Assembly: GCF_016653255.1 (NCBI RefSeq)
Contig: NZ_NHSD01000284.1
Span: 1-43,730 of the forward strand
Source of the DNA: Rhodobaculum claviforme
Lineage (GTDB): Bacteria; Pseudomonadota; Alphaproteobacteria; Rhodobacterales; Rhodobacteraceae
Direction: 5' to 3'
Length of the DNA stretch: 43,730 nucleotides
Shown: positions 15,108-23,736 of the stretch, one piece after another
Position numbering within the stretch: the first letter of the stretch is position 1
How the letters are laid out: each line of letters begins with the position of its first letter
Notes under the pieces: model-generated
Database searches by the model: none
Told to the model about the DNA's origin: nothing
What the model saw: only the letters and a program-made list of their open reading frames with translations
Made by a program: the position numbers and the translations under genes

Positions 15108-15197
15108 TGGCGGAGGAGGTGGGATTCGAACCCACGGAAGGCTTTCACCCTCAACGGTTTTCAAGACCGCCGCATTCGACCGCTCTGCCACTCCTCC
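15108..15197 (-). tRNA. tRNA-Ser(TGA)
   Basis: Ninety bases including encoded CCA. The acceptor arm GGAGGAG pairs with CTCCTCC. The anticodon stem CGGT/ACCG holds loop CTTGAAA, giving anticodon TGA. The variable arm is long, as in serine tRNAs, and the T-loop GGTTCGAATCC is canonical. Its 3' end is the integration site of the 12-kb island to the left, and the island has kept the tRNA complete. Confidence 0.95.
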
Positions 15198-15244
15198 GGA
15201 TGGCGGGATGTGACACCGTGCGCCGGGGGGGGTCAAGCGGCGTT

Positions 15245-15276
15245 CCCCGTCCGGGCGCAGGCGGGCCCGGACGGGG
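15245..15276 (-). terminator. Strong hairpin downstream of the M20 gene
   Basis: Perfect 12-bp arms CCCCGTCCGGGC and GCCCGGACGGGG with an 8-base loop, 18 bases past the stop of the minus-strand amidohydrolase. No T-run follows in that direction, so termination would be non-canonical. A GGGGCTGGGC direct repeat lies beside it. Confidence 0.5.
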
Positions 15277-15293
15277 CTGGGCGGGGCTGGGCG

Positions 15294-16457
15294 TCACAGC
15301 GGCAGGCGGCGCTCCACGATGCGCGCCAGGATTGAGGCGCCCACCGGCAGGCAGTCGTCGTCGAGCACGAAGGCGGGGTTGTGCAGCGGCACCGACCCGT
15401 GCTGGCCCAGCGTGCAATAGGCGCCGGGGACGACGTGCAGCATGTCGGCGAAATCCTCGCTGCCCATGCGGCGGGTGGTGGTTTCCTGCGTGTTGTCCGC
15501 GCCCACCACATCGGCCGCGGCCGCGAGGTATTCGCGCGACAGATCGGCGTCGTTGACCAGCACGTCGAAGGCGTTGCGCAGGTCGGGGGTGATGGTGACG
15601 CCATGGGCCTGGCCCAGCCCCGTGCACAGCGCCTCGATCCGGTCGTGGATCAGGTCGCGGATGGAATGCTCGAACCAGCGGATGGTGCCCGACAGCACCG
15701 CGCGGTCCGGCACCACGTTGTAGGCCGATCCCGCGTGCAGCTGCGTGATCGACAGCACCGCGGCCGAGGTGGCCGGCAGGTTGCGGCTGACGATGGTCTG
15801 CATCTCCTGGACCAGGGCGGCGGCGACGACGATCGGGTCGCGGCCCTGGTGGGGCATGGCGGCGTGGCTGCCCAGCCCCTCGATGGTGATGTCGAAGAAG
15901 CTGGCGCCGGCCATGGCGGGGCCGGGCTTCACGCCGACCTGTCCGTGGGGTGCGCCGGGGTTGTTGTGGATGCCGTAGGCCTCGTCGCAGGGGAAGCGGG
16001 TGAACAGCCCGTCGGCGAGCATGCGGCGCGCGCCGCCCAGGCCCTCCTCGGCGGGCTGGAAGATCAGCACGGCGGTGCCGGAGAAATTGCGCGTGGCGCA
16101 CAGGTACTGCGCGGCGCCCAGCAGCATCGTGGTGTGGCCGTCATGGCCGCAGGCGTGCATCTTGCCGGGGATGGTGGAGGCATACGGCAGGCCGGTCGCC
16201 TCGTGGATCGGCAGCGCGTCCATGTCGGCGCGCAGGCCCACCGAGCGGTTGGAGGCGCCGCGCCCGCGCACGATGCCCACCACGCCGGTGGTGCCGATGC
16301 CCTCATGGACCTCGTCGGCGCCCCAGGCCCGCAGCCGCTCGGCGACGAGGGCGGCGGTGCGGGTTTCCTCGAAGCCGATCTCGGGGTGGGCGTGGATGTC
16401 GTGGCGGATCGCGGTCAGGGTGTCGGCCTCGCGGGCGATCTCGGGGGTCACGGGCAT
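15294..16457 (-). CDS. M20-family amidohydrolase (hippurate hydrolase-like)
   Basis: A 387-aa zinc-dependent amidohydrolase of peptidase family M20D. Metal-binding and catalytic motifs are visible: GLRADMDALPI (about 75), KMHACGHDGHTTMLL (about 100), FQPAEEG with the catalytic Glu pair (about 133), a dimerisation domain, and the C-terminal SEDFADML metal ligand region. The family hydrolyses N-acyl amino acids such as hippurate; the actual substrate is not evident. The frame is open far upstream, but ATG 16457, with AAGGAG 9 bases before it, is clearly the start. It is divergent from the polysaccharide locus and probably unrelated to it. Confidence 0.9.
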   Translation of the reverse strand: MPVTPEIAREADTLTAIRHDIHAHPEIGFEETRTAALVAERLRAWGADEVHEGIGTTGVVGIVRGRGASNRSVGLRADMDALPIHEATGLPYASTIPGKMHACGHDGHTTMLLGAAQYLCATRNFSGTAVLIFQPAEEGLGGARRMLADGLFTRFPCDEAYGIHNNPGAPHGQVGVKPGPAMAGASFFDITIEGLGSHAAMPHQGRDPIVVAAALVQEMQTIVSRNLPATSAAVLSITQLHAGSAYNVVPDRAVLSGTIRWFEHSIRDLIHDRIEALCTGLGQAHGVTITPDLRNAFDVLVNDADLSREYLAAAADVVGADNTQETTTRRMGSEDFADMLHVVPGAYCTLGQHGSVPLHNPAFVLDDDCLPVGASILARIVERRLPL

Positions 16458-16643
16458 CGGGGGCTCCTTGGATTGGAAGGGCCAGCATAGACCGGTGCCG
16501 TGGGGACATGCCAGCGCCCGCCCGTCCGTCTGACACCGAACCGGCACTGGTGAAAATAGCGGCGGGGTCCGCTCCAGGCGGCGTGGGGGCGAAGGCGCGA
16601 TTGCCTTTGTGGCGAGAACCGGCTTAGATCTTGTCTCGCCCCC

Positions 16644-18455
16644 GTGCCGCGAGCCACGTCCCCCATGATGCATGCCCCTTCGACCGATTGTGCACCGTCG
16701 GCAGGGGATGCGGCCCCCCGGACGGGGCGCTGTGTCATGGTCCTGGGGATGCACCGCAGTGGGACCAGCATGTTGGCGGGGACACTGGCGGCGGGAGGTG
16801 TGCATCTGGGGCGCGTTCTGGACGCGTCGTTCACGCTCAACCCCACCGGGCTGCGCGAGCCCGAGGTCCTTGTGCACATGCACGAGCATCTGCTGGAGAC
16901 CAATGGCGGGGCCTGGCACAGGCCGCCCGATCGGGTCGTCTGGGGCAAGCTGCACACGGGCGTGCGCGATCTGTTCATCGAGGCGCGCGCCGCCGCCGCC
17001 CCGCCGGGCCGCCCCTGGGGCTTCAAGGAGCCCCGTACACTGCTGGTGGCCGAGGGCTGGATCGAGGCGCTGGAGGACTGGCGCGGCGTGGGGATATTTC
17101 GCCACCCCGCCGAGGTGGCGGCCTCGCTCGCGCAGCGCAACGGCTTCGATCGCGACAGGGCGCTGGGGTTGTGGCTGGCCTATAATCGCCGGCTTCTGGC
17201 GTTGCAGCGGGCGCATGGGCTGACGCTCATGGAGTTCGGCGCCGACCGGGAGCGGATGCGCGCCGATCTGGCCGCAGGCCTGTTGGCGCTGGGGTGCGAT
17301 GTGGCGGCGGCAGGGCAGGTCCACGATGCGGCCATCCCGCGCCATGCGGGCGTGGGGACTGATGCGCCGCTGCCGGATGCGGTGGCGGAGGTGCTGGCCG
17401 CGTTGCGCGCGGCGGCCCGCGGGCCCGGCCGGGTCACCCCGCCACCGCGTCCCGTACCGCCCCCCGCAGCGTCGCCCCCCGTCCCGCGCACCCTGGCCGA
17501 TCTGCACAGCATGCGTCTGTTTCCCAGGGACCTCGGCGCGGCGGCCTACATTCCCAGCGGCATCGCCGCGCGCTGTGACTGGGTGGTGCTGAGCGATGTG
17601 GAGCCGCCGCAGGCAACGCTGGTGCGGTTGTGCGACACCGACCGACCGCGCCATGTCTTTGTGTCCCTGCGCAACCCCTCAGCCGCGCTGCGATTTTTCT
17701 TCGAGCGGGTACTGCCGGAGATCCCCGGCCCCTTCGTGCTGATCAGTGGGTCGCAGGATGTCACCGTGCCGGTGCAGACCGACCGGCGCTGGCGTCCGTT
17801 TGATGCGCGGGAACGGGCGTGGATCGAGGACCTGCTCGCGGATCCGCGGCTGATCCGCTGGTTTGCCGAAAACCTAGACACCGCCGGGCATCCGCGGATG
17901 GAGCCGATGCCGGTGGGGATGATCTGGCCCGCGGGAGTGCCGGATCCGGACGCCCCTCTGCCGGTTCCAGCGCCGCTGGGACCGCGTCCGCTGCGGGTGT
18001 TGTGTGCGCATCGAATCCGCGAGGGGGTGCAATGGCAGGCCCGGCGCGACGTTAGCGCGCTGGCGGCCGGCTCCTGGGCTGCGTTCTCAACCCTGCCGGA
18101 CCGCGAGCTGTCGGAGGCCGAATTCGCGGCACAGCTTGCGGCCCACAGCTTTGTGCTGTGCGTTGAGGGTGGTGGGCTTGACCCCTCGCCCAAGGCCTGG
18201 ACGGTGCTGCTGCACGGCGCCATCCCGATCCTGCGCGACACCCCCGTGGCCGCGGCCTATCGCGGATTTCCGGTGGTGGTGGTGCCAGAATGGTCCGCAG
18301 ACGCCCTGACACCTGCTCGTCTGGGGGCGTGGAAGGCGTCCCTGCGCCCCAGCTTCGAGGACCCCGTGCGCCGTGCGCGCGTTCTCGCGCGCCTTGGAAT
18401 CGCGCATTGGTGGAAGCGGGTGTCGGTCCATGTCCCGCCACCGCCTCAGATGTGA
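16644..18455 (+). CDS. Sulfotransferase-like / exostosin-like fusion protein
   Basis: A 603-aa two-domain protein. Residues about 28-215 form a sulfotransferase-like P-loop domain: GMHRSGTSMLAG is the 5'-phosphosulfate loop of PAPS enzymes and FRHPAEVAASLAQRNG resembles the 3'-phosphate site. A Pro-rich linker (about 250-280) follows. Residues about 285-595 look like an exostosin/GT47-like glycosyltransferase module, with FVLCVEGGGLDPSPKAW then LLHGAIPIL, the usual nucleotide-sugar region. The start is uncertain: GTG 16644, or ATG 16665/16668; none has a good ribosome site. It likely extends or sulfates the polysaccharide made by this locus. Confidence 0.7.
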   Translation: MPRATSPMMHAPSTDCAPSAGDAAPRTGRCVMVLGMHRSGTSMLAGTLAAGGVHLGRVLDASFTLNPTGLREPEVLVHMHEHLLETNGGAWHRPPDRVVWGKLHTGVRDLFIEARAAAAPPGRPWGFKEPRTLLVAEGWIEALEDWRGVGIFRHPAEVAASLAQRNGFDRDRALGLWLAYNRRLLALQRAHGLTLMEFGADRERMRADLAAGLLALGCDVAAAGQVHDAAIPRHAGVGTDAPLPDAVAEVLAALRAAARGPGRVTPPPRPVPPPAASPPVPRTLADLHSMRLFPRDLGAAAYIPSGIAARCDWVVLSDVEPPQATLVRLCDTDRPRHVFVSLRNPSAALRFFFERVLPEIPGPFVLISGSQDVTVPVQTDRRWRPFDARERAWIEDLLADPRLIRWFAENLDTAGHPRMEPMPVGMIWPAGVPDPDAPLPVPAPLGPRPLRVLCAHRIREGVQWQARRDVSALAAGSWAAFSTLPDRELSEAEFAAQLAAHSFVLCVEGGGLDPSPKAWTVLLHGAIPILRDTPVAAAYRGFPVVVVPEWSADALTPARLGAWKASLRPSFEDPVRRARVLARLGIAHWWKRVSVHVPPPPQM

Positions 18456-18504
18456 AAAGAAGCAGTCGTAGCCACCCCTTCGGATCGTGTCGGGTCGGTG
18501 GTGT

Positions 18505-19260
18505 TCAGGCCTGCGATGCCTTGCGCCGCCAGCCCATGAGCCCGAGCAGCCCCAGCCCACCCATCAGAAGCGGAAGCGCCGCCGGGACGGGAATGACAGT
18601 GGTCGGCGATGTGCTGAACGTGGCACTGAAGCTGCCACCCTCGCGGGCGCCCTGCAGGTCGCCCGCGATTCCGGCGAAGCCATCGAACACGTTCAGGAAC
18701 GCCAGGGCGTTGCTGTCGGACGTCATGCTGAAGGTGAAGTTCCCGGAGGTGGTGATGGCGGGGCCACCAGTGTTGAGCACGTAGTCGTTGATCGACCAGG
18801 CGATCGGTATGGCGCCGCCAAAATTCAGCGTTCCGGATCCCAGGCCGGTGGTGCTGTTCGAAAGCCCGAGGATATCGGCCATGAAGGAGGAGATGGAGAA
18901 CAGCCCCAGATTGGTGCGGTATTCGTTCCGCAAGCCGTTGGGGCCGCCGAAGCCTGTGGTCGTGTCTTCGTCGACCGCGTCGAGGAGGCTCGTCACCCCC
19001 TCATAGGCCATCTCGGAGGTGATCGACCATCCAAGCGGGGCTGCCCCGGTGGGGTTCTGGAAGCTGTTGGAGGTCTGGAACTGCCCCTGCATCACCATTG
19101 CCCGGGTGGCGGTGCCGTTCGGAACATCGAAGGAAACCTGCCCGCCGGTCAGGGTGATGTCCAAGGACCCGCTGATGGTGCTGGCCTGAACATCTGCAAC
19201 GGTGAAGGCGACCGCGACCATTGCCAGTCCTGAAACGTACTTGTGCATGGCGATCCCCAT
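18505..19260 (-). CDS. VPLPA-CTERM sorting-domain exported protein
   Basis: A 251-aa protein with an N-terminal signal peptide (KYVSGLAMVAVAFTVADVQAS, cleaved after the Ala). The middle is a beta-rich Thr/Ser/Gly/Asn region. The C-terminal tripartite signal is VPVPAALPLLMGG, then hydrophobic residues, then GWRRKASQA. That layout is the VPLPA/PEP-CTERM sorting signal processed by exosortases, usually linked to exopolysaccharide loci. ATG 19260 has GGAAG 6 bases before it; ATG 19248 is an alternative. No exosortase gene is in this window, so it must be elsewhere. It could be a matrix or surface protein held with the polysaccharide. Confidence 0.85.
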   Translation of the reverse strand: MGIAMHKYVSGLAMVAVAFTVADVQASTISGSLDITLTGGQVSFDVPNGTATRAMVMQGQFQTSNSFQNPTGAAPLGWSITSEMAYEGVTSLLDAVDEDTTTGFGGPNGLRNEYRTNLGLFSISSFMADILGLSNSTTGLGSGTLNFGGAIPIAWSINDYVLNTGGPAITTSGNFTFSMTSDSNALAFLNVFDGFAGIAGDLQGAREGGSFSATFSTSPTTVIPVPAALPLLMGGLGLLGLMGWRRKASQA

Positions 19261-19376
19261 GAAGTGCTTCCTTAAACTAAAGGATATGCTCTATATCCAG
19301 AGGAGTGTGGTCCATAATGATCTTTCGATCAAGTACCAAGTGTGGCTAGGTCGGCGCCGTTATGCATAGAATTTGA

Positions 19377-20039
19377 TCAGATCAATCCGTGCAGGCGGCT
19401 GCTGGGATAGCGGCGCAGCCGCGCGCGGGGGCCCGACACGACCGACCCGTCAGGCAGGTCGCGCGTGACGAAGGCGCCGTTCAGCACCGCCGAGCCGTGC
19501 CCGATCCGACGCCGCTCGGCGATGCCCGTCTGCCCCGACAGATAGCATTCCGGGCCGATGTCGGCATGACCCGCGACCATCACCTGCGAGGACAGGAAGC
19601 AGTGATCGCCGATCCGCGCGTGATGGCCGACCACTGTCATGGACCACACCACCACGTTGTCTCCGATGATGGAAAACGGCTGCACCGCGCAGGCATCGAG
19701 GATCAGGCAGTTCTCGCCGATCCGCTGGGCATAGACGGTGCTGGCGGGGTGAACGAAGCGGGCAAACCGGTAGCCGCGCGCCTTGCCCTCGAGGTAGCGG
19801 TCGCGGCGCAGGGTGTTCATCCGCGCAAACGAGAACGGGCCGAACAGCGTCACCCGGTCGGGGGGGAAGTGGTCCTCCAGATCTTCCCAGGCGACCAGGG
19901 GGCGGCCGTCGTGGTGCTCGGCGGTGCGCCAAGCCGCGTCGACTGTGTAGCCGACGATTCGGATGCCGGGCTGGGCGGCCAGATGAAAGGCCACCGTCTG
20001 CGCCGCGCCACCGGTGCCAAATAGGACGAGCTCGGTCAT
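19377..20039 (-). CDS. NeuD/PglD-family sugar acyltransferase
   Basis: A 220-aa protein. The N-terminal Rossmann-like part (LVLFGTGGAAQTVAFHLA) is followed by left-handed beta-helix hexapeptide repeats (NCLILDACAVQPFSIIGDNV, VVGHHARIGDHCFLSSQVMV, AGHADIGPECYLSGQTGIAE). This is the architecture of NeuD/PglD acetyltransferases, which acylate UDP-sugar amines or hydroxyls. It overlaps the aminotransferase gene by 4 bp, and the pair together would make an acylated amino sugar: the aminotransferase installs the amine, this enzyme acylates it. The acyl donor and exact sugar are not determinable. Confidence 0.85.
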   Translation of the reverse strand: MTELVLFGTGGAAQTVAFHLAAQPGIRIVGYTVDAAWRTAEHHDGRPLVAWEDLEDHFPPDRVTLFGPFSFARMNTLRRDRYLEGKARGYRFARFVHPASTVYAQRIGENCLILDACAVQPFSIIGDNVVVWSMTVVGHHARIGDHCFLSSQVMVAGHADIGPECYLSGQTGIAERRRIGHGSAVLNGAFVTRDLPDGSVVSGPRARLRRYPSSRLHGLI

Positions 20040-21268
20040 CGAGCACGGCCCTCGGCTTCGGCACGGGCCAGGGCGGCAACGATCCAGGCGATGCTAGCGA
20101 GGTCCAGGTCGGGGGCGGTGGGCAAACCCAGAAGCCGGTCACACAGCCTGCAGGTGACCGGCAGGACCCCCGCCGCCTCCGCCTTCGCCTCCGGGGCCTG
20201 CGTGTCGGCAAACCAGGGCTCCCGGTGGACCCCGTGGCCGTACCAGCGCCGGCTCTCGATGGCGTCGGCGTGCAGGGCGGCCTCGGCGCGGGCGCAGGCG
20301 CCGGCGTCGGTGGCCTCATAAAGGGCATAGGCCGGGCTGATCCGGGGCGGCAGGTGCAGCCGGCCCGCCACCCGGCCCTGCGCTGCCCGTGCATAGCTGT
20401 CGGCCACATGCGCCTGCGCCGCGCGGCGCGCGGCCAGATCGTCCAGCATCGCGAGCCCGACCGCGGCGTGGTAGTCGCTCATCTTGGCGTTCAGGCCGAT
20501 GGTGCGGGCTGCGCGCGTGCCGAAGAACCCGAAATTGGCGATCTGCATGACCCGGCGCTGTCCCGAGGCGCAGCCCCAGGCCACCGCGCCCCCTTCGGCG
20601 GTGGAAAAGCTCTTGGTGGCGTGGAAGCTCAGCGCCATCGGGACCGTGTCCGACACCGTCCCTGGGGCGTCGCACAGCGCCTCGAACCCGGCCGCCGCAT
20701 CGACGACGACGGGCACGCCGGTTTCGGCCTGCAGCCGGGCCAGCCCGGCGATGTCGGGCAGGATGCCATAGGGGGCGGCCGCGACGATCAGCCCGGCACG
20801 GCCGAAGTCGGGGTGCGCGCGCACCGCGTCGGGGTCCAGCGTCCAGCGCACGGGGTCGACATCGGCGAACACCGGGCGCCAGCCGCACATCTCGGCCGCC
20901 TGGGCGGTCGCCACGAAGGTGAAGGCGGGCATCAGGGCCACCGGCCGCGCGCCCTCCGCCACGCCGCGCCCGGCATGGGCCAGGATCGCCAGCATCAGCG
21001 CCAGCGTGCCCGAGGCTGCCAGGCGCAGCCCATGGGGCGGCACGGCGATCAGATCGGCCAGCCGCCCCTCCAGCTCCTCCACCAGCGGGCCGCGGTTGCT
21101 GTAGAGGCGTGTCGCATCGATGCGGCGCAGATAGGGCAGCAGCCGCTCGACGCAGGGCAGCAGCGGGCGAAAGACGGGCACCGGCGCCCTTGGCGCAGGG
21201 TCGGCCGGTGGCGGTGCCGCCTCCTGCGCGCGCGACAGATTCGGCGGAAACCCTTGGTCGTCTGCCAT
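20036..21268 (-). CDS. DegT/DnrJ/EryC1-family PLP sugar aminotransferase
   Basis: A 410-aa protein of the nucleotide-sugar aminotransferase family. N-terminal LYSNRGPLVEELEGRLA is the typical substrate-side helix. AFTFVATAQAAEMCGWRPVF and DVDPVRWTLDP are family hallmarks. VVVDAAAGFEA holds the cofactor Asp, and SFHATKSFSTAEGGAVAW has the PLP-binding Lys. The C-terminus is longer than minimal. I chose ATG 21268 (MADDQGFPPN) over the open frame upstream. It overlaps the acyltransferase by 4 bp and is divergent from the glycosyltransferase at 21444. The likely role is amination of a UDP- or GDP-keto-sugar. Confidence 0.88.
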   Translation of the reverse strand: MADDQGFPPNLSRAQEAAPPPADPAPRAPVPVFRPLLPCVERLLPYLRRIDATRLYSNRGPLVEELEGRLADLIAVPPHGLRLAASGTLALMLAILAHAGRGVAEGARPVALMPAFTFVATAQAAEMCGWRPVFADVDPVRWTLDPDAVRAHPDFGRAGLIVAAAPYGILPDIAGLARLQAETGVPVVVDAAAGFEALCDAPGTVSDTVPMALSFHATKSFSTAEGGAVAWGCASGQRRVMQIANFGFFGTRAARTIGLNAKMSDYHAAVGLAMLDDLAARRAAQAHVADSYARAAQGRVAGRLHLPPRISPAYALYEATDAGACARAEAALHADAIESRRWYGHGVHREPWFADTQAPEAKAEAAGVLPVTCRLCDRLLGLPTAPDLDLASIAWIVAALARAEAEGRAR

Positions 21269-21443
21269 CGCGGAGATCCCTGCCGCTGTTGGGTGGTGGT
21301 GCGCCGATTGGCGATTTCGCGATGATAGCGCTGCGGGCAGGCCAAGCACAGGGCCCGCCGCCGGGATACCACCGTCTTGTCGGCCGCGCGGCGGTGCTGC
21401 TAGATCCTGCCCCAGGGCCGCGTCGCCCCCCCGAGAGGCCCGC

Positions 21444-22436
21444 ATGCCGCCCGCCAGCGATCCCCGCCATGACCCGAGCCTGGAGATCCGGATCCCGATC
21501 TCGCCTACGCGGGGCTTCTATCATCAGGTGCGTTTCTTCGAGCACAACCTGCGCCGGCTCGGCGGGATCTACGAGCGGGCCCTCCTGCGCGTGGTGGTGG
21601 GTGATGACGCCGACATGGCCGCGGTGCGCCGCGACAACGCCTGGAGCGCCGGCCGTCCTGTGGATTGGACCGGCGTGCCGCGCGACATCTTTGCCCGTCA
21701 CGGCATGTGGGGAACTGCGGATTGGCGCCTGATGCTGCCCCCCGAGACCGACCTGGTGGTGCTGGCGGATGCCGATACGGTCTGGCTGCGCGACATCGAC
21801 CCGTTGCGCCACGCGATCGGACCTGGCGCGGTGGTCGCCGGCCACATGGCCCACGGGCCGCCCCCCATGCCGCGCGATGCGGGCGTGCTGGCGCGCACCC
21901 GCCGGCATGCGCTGTGGCCGGTGATCCTGCAGCTGTTCGACCTGCCGATGCCGGACCGCCTGCATCCTTATTCGATGGACGTCGAGGGCGCGTTCGGTCT
22001 TGCGCCGGCCTATTTCAACCTCGGGTTTGTCGTCCTGACGGCCGAGGCCATGCGTGCCTGCGGCCGCCGCGTCCCACCCGTCCAGGACCGTCTGCTGGAG
22101 GTCTGCCGTTCGCGCATGCGCTGCCAGATTGCGCTGACGCTGGCCTGCCTGATCGAGGGAGTGACGCAGGAGGTCCTGCCGGCGGAGTACAACGCCGCCA
22201 ACGACCCCGTGCATGCAGCGCACAACGGGGTGTCGCCCGATGCGGTGCGGGTGCTGCACTATCTACGCACGCGAGAGCTGCAGCGCGACCGCATCCTGCT
22301 GCCCGAGCACCGGGCCGAGACGCTGGCGCTGGAGGGGGGGCATCCGCTGGACCGGCTGTTGCTGGAGCGGGTCGCGGAATTCCTCGGCAGCGTCGCCACC
22401 GGGGACGGGGGGCGACCTCCGCCCGGGGCCGGATGA
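21444..22436 (+). CDS. Glycosyltransferase-like protein (GT-A type)
   Basis: A 330-aa protein. The motif LVVLADADTVWLRDIDPL is a DxD-type metal/nucleotide-sugar site. The protein also has an N-terminal strand region (LLRVVVGDDADMA) and a downstream LAPAYFNLGFVVLTAEA segment, as in GT-A nucleotide-diphospho-sugar transferases (GT8/GT24-like folds). No membrane segment is visible. It starts in the gap divergent from the aminotransferase and is followed 31 bases later by a sulfotransferase-like gene, so it is probably the first gene of a short operon. The donor sugar is unknown. Confidence 0.7.
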   Translation: MPPASDPRHDPSLEIRIPISPTRGFYHQVRFFEHNLRRLGGIYERALLRVVVGDDADMAAVRRDNAWSAGRPVDWTGVPRDIFARHGMWGTADWRLMLPPETDLVVLADADTVWLRDIDPLRHAIGPGAVVAGHMAHGPPPMPRDAGVLARTRRHALWPVILQLFDLPMPDRLHPYSMDVEGAFGLAPAYFNLGFVVLTAEAMRACGRRVPPVQDRLLEVCRSRMRCQIALTLACLIEGVTQEVLPAEYNAANDPVHAAHNGVSPDAVRVLHYLRTRELQRDRILLPEHRAETLALEGGHPLDRLLLERVAEFLGSVATGDGGRPPPGAG

Positions 22437-22467
22437 GCGGGCATGGGCCATGGGGCAGGGGGCGGCG

Positions 22468-23316
22468 ATGACATTCTGGACCCTCCATATCGGGACCCGC
22501 AAGACCGGCTCCAAGGCGTTGCAGCGGTTCCTGCGCGACCGCGCGGCGGCGGACCCGGCCGGGCTGTGTTATCCTGCGTCGGGGCGCGGGGCGCTGTGGC
22601 ACCAGCCGGTCCACATGGCGCTGTGCGACGGCGACGACGGACCGCTGTCGCAGGCGGTCCGCGCCGCTGATCCGGCCCGGCATGCCCGCGCGGTGCTGTC
22701 GTGCGAGCTGTTTCACACCTTGCCCCGTCCGGCGGTGGCGTGCCTGCGCCGACACTTGGGTACGGCGCGGATCGTGATCTTTCTGCGCCGTCAGGACGCT
22801 GCTATCAACTCGCTCCTCAACCAGTACGCCAAGGCGCATCGGATCAGCCATGCGCAGGTCGTGGAATTCCGCGCCGCCGCGCTGTCGGCGCTGCCCGAGT
22901 TCGACTATGCCGCCATCCTGCGCGACTGGGAGGACGTCTTTGGCCCCGGCAGCGTGGTGCCGGTGATCTATGACAAGACCGTCGATGTGGTGGCGGCCTT
23001 CTGCGCCGCCACCGGATTGGAGCCGCCGCGCGAGGCCGCCCCCGCCGGCAACCCGAATCCGGCGCTGTCGCGGGCCGGCTATGCGGCGTTCCTGTCTGCC
23101 AAGCGGGCGGTGCGTGACCTTGACGAACTGCCCGGGGTGGTGGAGGATCTTCGTCGACGCTTGGGCCACGAGCTGTTGGACACCCGGCAGGTGGAGCCGC
23201 CGTGGCTGTTCGAGCCGGCCGAGCGGGCCGCCATCATGGCGCAGTACAGTGACGGCAACGAACGGGTGCGTGCGCAGTGGTTTCCTGCGCGTCGCGCACT
23301 TTTTGACGGGGGCTGA
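22468..23316 (+). CDS. Sulfotransferase-like P-loop protein
   Basis: A 282-aa protein. WTLHIGTRKTGSKALQRFL is the 5'-phosphosulfate-binding loop. IVIFLRRQDAAINSLLNQYAK is the 3'-phosphate-binding segment characteristic of this family. The C-terminal half is helical, with DLDELPGVVEDLRRRLG and the typical FEPAERAAIMAQYSDGNERV end seen in bacterial carbohydrate sulfotransferase homologues. The start is ATG 22468 after a GGGG-rich stretch; ATG 22450 is possible. With the fusion gene at 16644 it argues that the surface polymer is sulfated, though PAPS use is inferred from motif only. Confidence 0.72.
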   Translation: MTFWTLHIGTRKTGSKALQRFLRDRAAADPAGLCYPASGRGALWHQPVHMALCDGDDGPLSQAVRAADPARHARAVLSCELFHTLPRPAVACLRRHLGTARIVIFLRRQDAAINSLLNQYAKAHRISHAQVVEFRAAALSALPEFDYAAILRDWEDVFGPGSVVPVIYDKTVDVVAAFCAATGLEPPREAAPAGNPNPALSRAGYAAFLSAKRAVRDLDELPGVVEDLRRRLGHELLDTRQVEPPWLFEPAERAAIMAQYSDGNERVRAQWFPARRALFDGG

Positions 23317-23628
23317 CGGGCATGGTGCACCCACGCGCAGCCCAAACCCGGGCCGTCGGCCCCCTCCCTCCGTCAGAGGCCCGCGGTCGATGCTTGGCGC
23401 GGAGCCGGCCATGACCGCCGGTGACAAGCCGTTGGTGCCGTTCGCGCCCGCTCACATCGACCATGTCCGGCGTGAGCTTGCCAGACTGGAGGCGGCCTGG
23501 GGCGGCGGCGATCCGGTGTCCACGCTGCTTGCGGATGTCCGCGGCATTGTTCTGGGAACCCATGCTTCTGGGGATGTGACCGCTTAGGCCGCCGCCACCG
23601 CCCTGCGGCAGCGCCGCCCGTTCTCAAT

Positions 23629-23636
23629 GCTGCGTC
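23629..23636. repeat. Left target-site duplication of IS66 (GCTGCGTC)
   Basis: GCTGCGTC immediately left of the IS is repeated exactly at 26443-26450. Eight bases is the duplication length known for IS66-family transposition. Confidence 0.9.
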
Positions 23637-23736
23637 GTAACCACCCGGTTGCGGCCGCCTGCCCGGGGTGAGGTCTTTTCCTTATGCTACGTCGTTATTG
23701 GCGTCGGCAACGACGTCGTATGCGACGGGGGCGGTG

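Larger units (their letters stand above)
3059..15122. mobile_element. P4-like integrative element in tRNA-Ser(TGA) carrying type III RM and toxin-antitoxin genes
   Basis: It is bounded by identical 15-bp copies of the tRNA 3' end. Contents in order: P4-type integrase, AlpA-like regulator, small coupled ORF, Toprim primase-like, DUF3987 helicase-like, a frameshifted zinc-ribbon gene with an iteron-like array, small regulators, PIN/HTH toxin-antitoxin, and type III mod and res. No capsid, tail, relaxase or mating genes are visible, so mobility would depend on a helper or be lost. The integrase is at the end away from the tRNA and reads inward. The core replication and regulation genes resemble P4-type satellites in gene order. 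Confidence 0.68.

Noticed and set aside
15381-16490. 369-aa plus-strand frame over the M20 gene
   Set aside because: It is antisense to a conserved enzyme, with Gly/His/Ala shadow composition.
16458-17654. N-terminal extension of the M20 amidohydrolase frame
   Set aside because: It runs antisense to the sulfotransferase-like gene; the true start at 16457 has AAGGAG.
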